7,954 nt of DNA from NCBI GenBank assembly GCA_017998025.1, contig JAGODW010000058.1:1-7954 (forward strand), written 5' to 3'. This DNA comes from Spirochaetales bacterium. GTDB lineage: Bacteria; Spirochaetota; Spirochaetia; DTKZ01. Of this stretch, positions 6,204 through 7,954 are shown piece after piece. The translations under genes and the position numbers were made by a program. Numbering within the stretch: position 1 is the first letter of the stretch; each line of letters starts with the position of its first letter. The notes under the pieces were generated by a model, which was given only the letters and a program-made list of their open reading frames with translations, did not search any database and was not told the DNA's origin.

Positions 6204-6211
6204 AAGAGGGG
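6204..6211 (+). promoter_or_regulatory. Ribosome-binding site of the DUF4416 gene
   Basis: AAGAGGGG lies just upstream of the ATG at 6215 (GAGG core 5 bases away) and supports that start. It contrasts with the divergent gene, which has none. Confidence 0.6.
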
Positions 6212-6214
6212 TAT

Positions 6215-6754
6215 ATGGGGCAGATAAGCGCGTTTATTCCTCAAAAACTGGTGGTCTGTACTCTTCTTTCTCGGGAAGATTTCCTCCCCTCTCTCCGTGA
6301 GGAACTTGCCCGCAGGTTCGGTCCGATGGATTACGAAAGCTCCCCCCTGCCTTTTGATTTTACCCAGTACTACGAGGAAGAAATGGGGAAAGGTCTTCTC
6401 CGATGCTTCTTTAGTTTCCGGGACCTGGTGGATCCCTCCACATTGGCTGACATAAAGATTTGTACCAACAAGATGGAAGAATCCTTCGCTGTCGAAGGAA
6501 AACGAAAGGTAAATCTGGATCCGGGTCTTCTTGCACTTTCCCGTTTTGTCCTGGCTACCACAAAGGATAATGCGCATCGAATTGCCCTGAAGAACGGCAT
6601 CTACGGAGAATTGACCCTTCTCTATGCAAAGAAAGACTTTCAACTGCTCCCCTGGACGTACCCGGATTATGCTACCCGCCGGTATCGGGATATTCTTCTC
6701 CATATTCGGGGACTTTATAGTGAAAATTTGAAGAGTTTAAACGTAGTTTATTGA
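6215..6754 (+). CDS. DUF4416 family protein
   Basis: The 179-residue sequence carries the features I know from DUF4416, a family of unknown function found in spirochaetes, deltaproteobacteria and some other deep-branching bacteria. These are PLPFDFTQYYEEEMGKGLL at 45-62, the FxxLVDPxxLxxIKxxTN block at 68-85, RKVNLDPGLL at 97-106, FVLATTKDNAHRI at 111-123, GIYGELTLLY at 128-137, and WTYPDYATRRYRD near 147-159. Length is normal for the family. The repeated charged and aromatic motifs suggest a conserved binding site, but no reaction is known to me. No signal or membrane segment is present, so it should be cytoplasmic. It is followed after 31 bases by a lipoprotein gene on the same strand, with which it may share a message. 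Confidence 0.92.
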   Translation: MGQISAFIPQKLVVCTLLSREDFLPSLREELARRFGPMDYESSPLPFDFTQYYEEEMGKGLLRCFFSFRDLVDPSTLADIKICTNKMEESFAVEGKRKVNLDPGLLALSRFVLATTKDNAHRIALKNGIYGELTLLYAKKDFQLLPWTYPDYATRRYRDILLHIRGLYSENLKSLNVVY

Positions 6755-6785
6755 ATCAAATCGATCCATTCATCCGTCTTTCCAT

Positions 6786-7604
6786 ATGTATATGCCGGTA
6801 AGACAGCTATCGTTGAATGTTCTTCTCACTATCTTTGATACAGCCTGTATCCTGATATTAGGCGGCTGTGGAAGTCTTATGGATGGGGAGGAAACCGTTA
6901 TTGTACAGTTTCCCTCCTTTCCCTATTCCTGGATGGAAAGGGAAGACTCTGACTTTTACGAACTGGTGTATATCGATGGGGGGAAAGAGAGATGGATTTC
7001 CACAGTGCCAGGAGAGAGGAAAGTCGCTATCCGCCTTTCCCTGGGCCGCACTACCCCTCTTCTAGGATACCCGGTACTTTACAGAGAAGACTCTTCTCCC
7101 CCCCAACAGCGGGAGACTTTGCGCCTCTATCCTGCCGGCGGGCTGTATCCGGATGCGATACAAGCGGGGGTTGTATCCCTTAGCTGGGAGGACGGTTTTG
7201 CAGCAGCGGTTCTCCAGCAGGCTGAAAAAGCAGGGTTTCCGCTCGATTCTTTTAACTGTACCCGATTTTTTCAAGAGGCAGGCCGCCGGGGAGCCCCCAA
7301 TCCCTGGAACCTGGACGCAACTAAAGTGATAGAAACGCTGTCTGAAGGCTGTTTCCGAGCAGATAGACTTACGGTACGAAAGAAATTCACCCTTTCTCTT
7401 CCGGCTATTTCAGGCATATGGTATCCGGAGAATCTTCTGGAAAACCTTTTAACACCTGAAGAGGATGGGAACCTAACCTTAACGGATGTATCCTGGGGGC
7501 TTCACCGATATTATAGCCAGGGATGTAGGTTGATAGTGCAGGTTTCTGAAACAGGAAAAGTGCTCGTTTCCGTTAGTTCTGATCCTTATACGTTTTCGAA
7601 ATAA
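6786..7604 (+). CDS. Hypothetical lipoprotein, 272 residues
   Basis: I do not recognise the family. The N-terminus is a lipoprotein signal: a basic start (MYMPVRQ), a hydrophobic stretch (LNVLLTIFDTACILIL), and the lipobox LGGC with Cys28 as the lipidated residue. The mature part begins GSLMDGEE. Residues about 35-125 look rich in beta strands (VIVQFPSF, KVAIRLSL, TLRLYP). Residues about 129-190 look helical (SWEDGFAAAVLQQAEKAG; FNCTRFFQEAG; DATKVIETLSEG). The C-terminal part has strands again (LTVRKKFTLSLPA; CRLIVQVSETGKVLVSVS). Cysteines 158, 189 and 247 could allow a disulphide outside the cytoplasm. The start is uncertain: ATG at 6786 and 6792 are both possible and neither has a Shine-Dalgarno. 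Its neighbour upstream is DUF4416; the next gene is convergent and 22 bases away. It is probably an envelope protein. Confidence 0.8.
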   Translation: MYMPVRQLSLNVLLTIFDTACILILGGCGSLMDGEETVIVQFPSFPYSWMEREDSDFYELVYIDGGKERWISTVPGERKVAIRLSLGRTTPLLGYPVLYREDSSPPQQRETLRLYPAGGLYPDAIQAGVVSLSWEDGFAAAVLQQAEKAGFPLDSFNCTRFFQEAGRRGAPNPWNLDATKVIETLSEGCFRADRLTVRKKFTLSLPAISGIWYPENLLENLLTPEEDGNLTLTDVSWGLHRYYSQGCRLIVQVSETGKVLVSVSSDPYTFSK

Positions 7605-7626
7605 AACCATTCCAACCTGCCGGGGA

Positions 7627-7954
7627 TCACCCGTACAGAATCCGGGATTTTGTTAGAACCTTGTGCCCTGTTTCGGTAATAAGAATATCGTTTTCAAGCC
7701 GTACCCCGCCTGTGCCTGCTTCATACAGCCCCGGCTCCAGAGTAAATACCATCCCCGGTTCAAGAACCGTTCCTCCAGAATCCGGGCTGCGGAAAAAAGG
7801 AAGCTCGTGCACCTCCAGGCCGATGCCGTGTCCCAGCGAGTGGGGCATAACGAGGTTCTGTTTTTGAAAGAGGGTTTGGACCCTTTCTGCAATTTCCCAG
7901 GTACCTACTCCGGGACGGGAGAGGGATAGGGCTTCTTCATAGGCCTCCTGTACC
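7627..7954 (-). CDS. M24 family metallopeptidase (Xaa-Pro aminopeptidase-like), C-terminal part
   Basis: This gene enters at the right edge; only its last 108 codons are visible, from VQEAYEEALSLSRPG to the stop. They cover the second half of a pita-bread M24 fold. Three of the five metal ligands are seen: the second His of HSLGHGIGLEVHE (His42 of the visible part), the Glu in VFTLEPGLY (Glu73), and the Glu in GGVRLENDILIT (Glu87); the His of VHE (His49) is the conserved substrate-side His. The two Asp ligands lie beyond the edge. The order and wording, especially LEPGMVFTLEPGLY and ENDILIT, favour aminopeptidase P or prolidase over methionine aminopeptidase. It would trim N-terminal residues before proline in the cytoplasm, although exact substrate preference is not decidable. 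It ends convergent with the lipoprotein gene, with no terminator seen between them. Confidence 0.93.
   Translation of the reverse strand, partial: VQEAYEEALSLSRPGVGTWEIAERVQTLFQKQNLVMPHSLGHGIGLEVHELPFFRSPDSGGTVLEPGMVFTLEPGLYEAGTGGVRLENDILITETGHKVLTKSRILYG

Noticed and set aside
5996..6703. Long minus-strand open frame opposite DUF4416 (235 codons)
   Set aside because: It overlaps a confidently identified DUF4416 gene on the other strand and the start of the helical protein gene. Its translation has no family features, so it is a shadow frame.
7605..7626. Bidirectional terminator between the convergent lipoprotein and M24 genes
   Set aside because: No stable stem followed by a T-run is visible in this 22-base gap; the same holds for 4728-4740.

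Overview
The window is a compact bacterial chromosomal segment holding nine genes with very short gaps. Nothing in it looks mobile: I see no transposase, integrase, CRISPR array, tRNA or rRNA. The gene content points to a spirochaete of the Treponema/Spirochaeta type. The reasons are a DUF4416 protein, several lipoproteins with relaxed lipoboxes, and a long helical cytoplasmic protein of a kind I associate with that group. This assignment is an inference and is only moderately secure.

Layout from left to right. Positions 12-1717, minus strand, carry a three-gene unit read leftward: a protein with a degenerate kinase-like ATPase domain and a histidine phosphotransfer (Hpt) domain, a stand-alone CheY-like receiver, and an OppA-like peptide-binding protein that stops early at an in-frame TAG. 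Positions 1782-2701, plus strand, carry a divergent pair: an 81-residue protein of unknown function, translationally coupled to a lipoprotein lytic transglycosylase. Positions 2763-4727, plus strand, encode a 654-residue fusion of DAHP synthase (first step of the shikimate pathway) with prephenate dehydratase and an ACT domain (phenylalanine branch). Positions 4741-6162, minus strand, encode a 473-residue helical protein of unknown function. Positions 6215-6754, plus strand, encode the DUF4416 protein, followed by an unrecognised lipoprotein at 6786-7604. The right edge, minus strand, holds the C-terminal end of an M24 (Xaa-Pro aminopeptidase-like) peptidase.

Two functional themes are readable. 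The left operon has the parts of a phosphorelay (Hpt and receiver) without an active kinase, so an unlinked kinase is needed if it works. The aromatic fusion joins the entry enzyme of the pathway to the phenylalanine-specific enzyme and its regulatory ACT domain, which suggests joint control by phenylalanine. The transglycosylase and the two lipoproteins are envelope functions.

Three divergently placed genes (starts at 1717, 1782 and 6162) lack a good Shine-Dalgarno sequence and have a -10-like hexamer 7 to 9 bases before the ATG, so they may be made from leaderless messages. No convincing intrinsic terminator was found anywhere. There is no gene-free stretch longer than about 65 bases.
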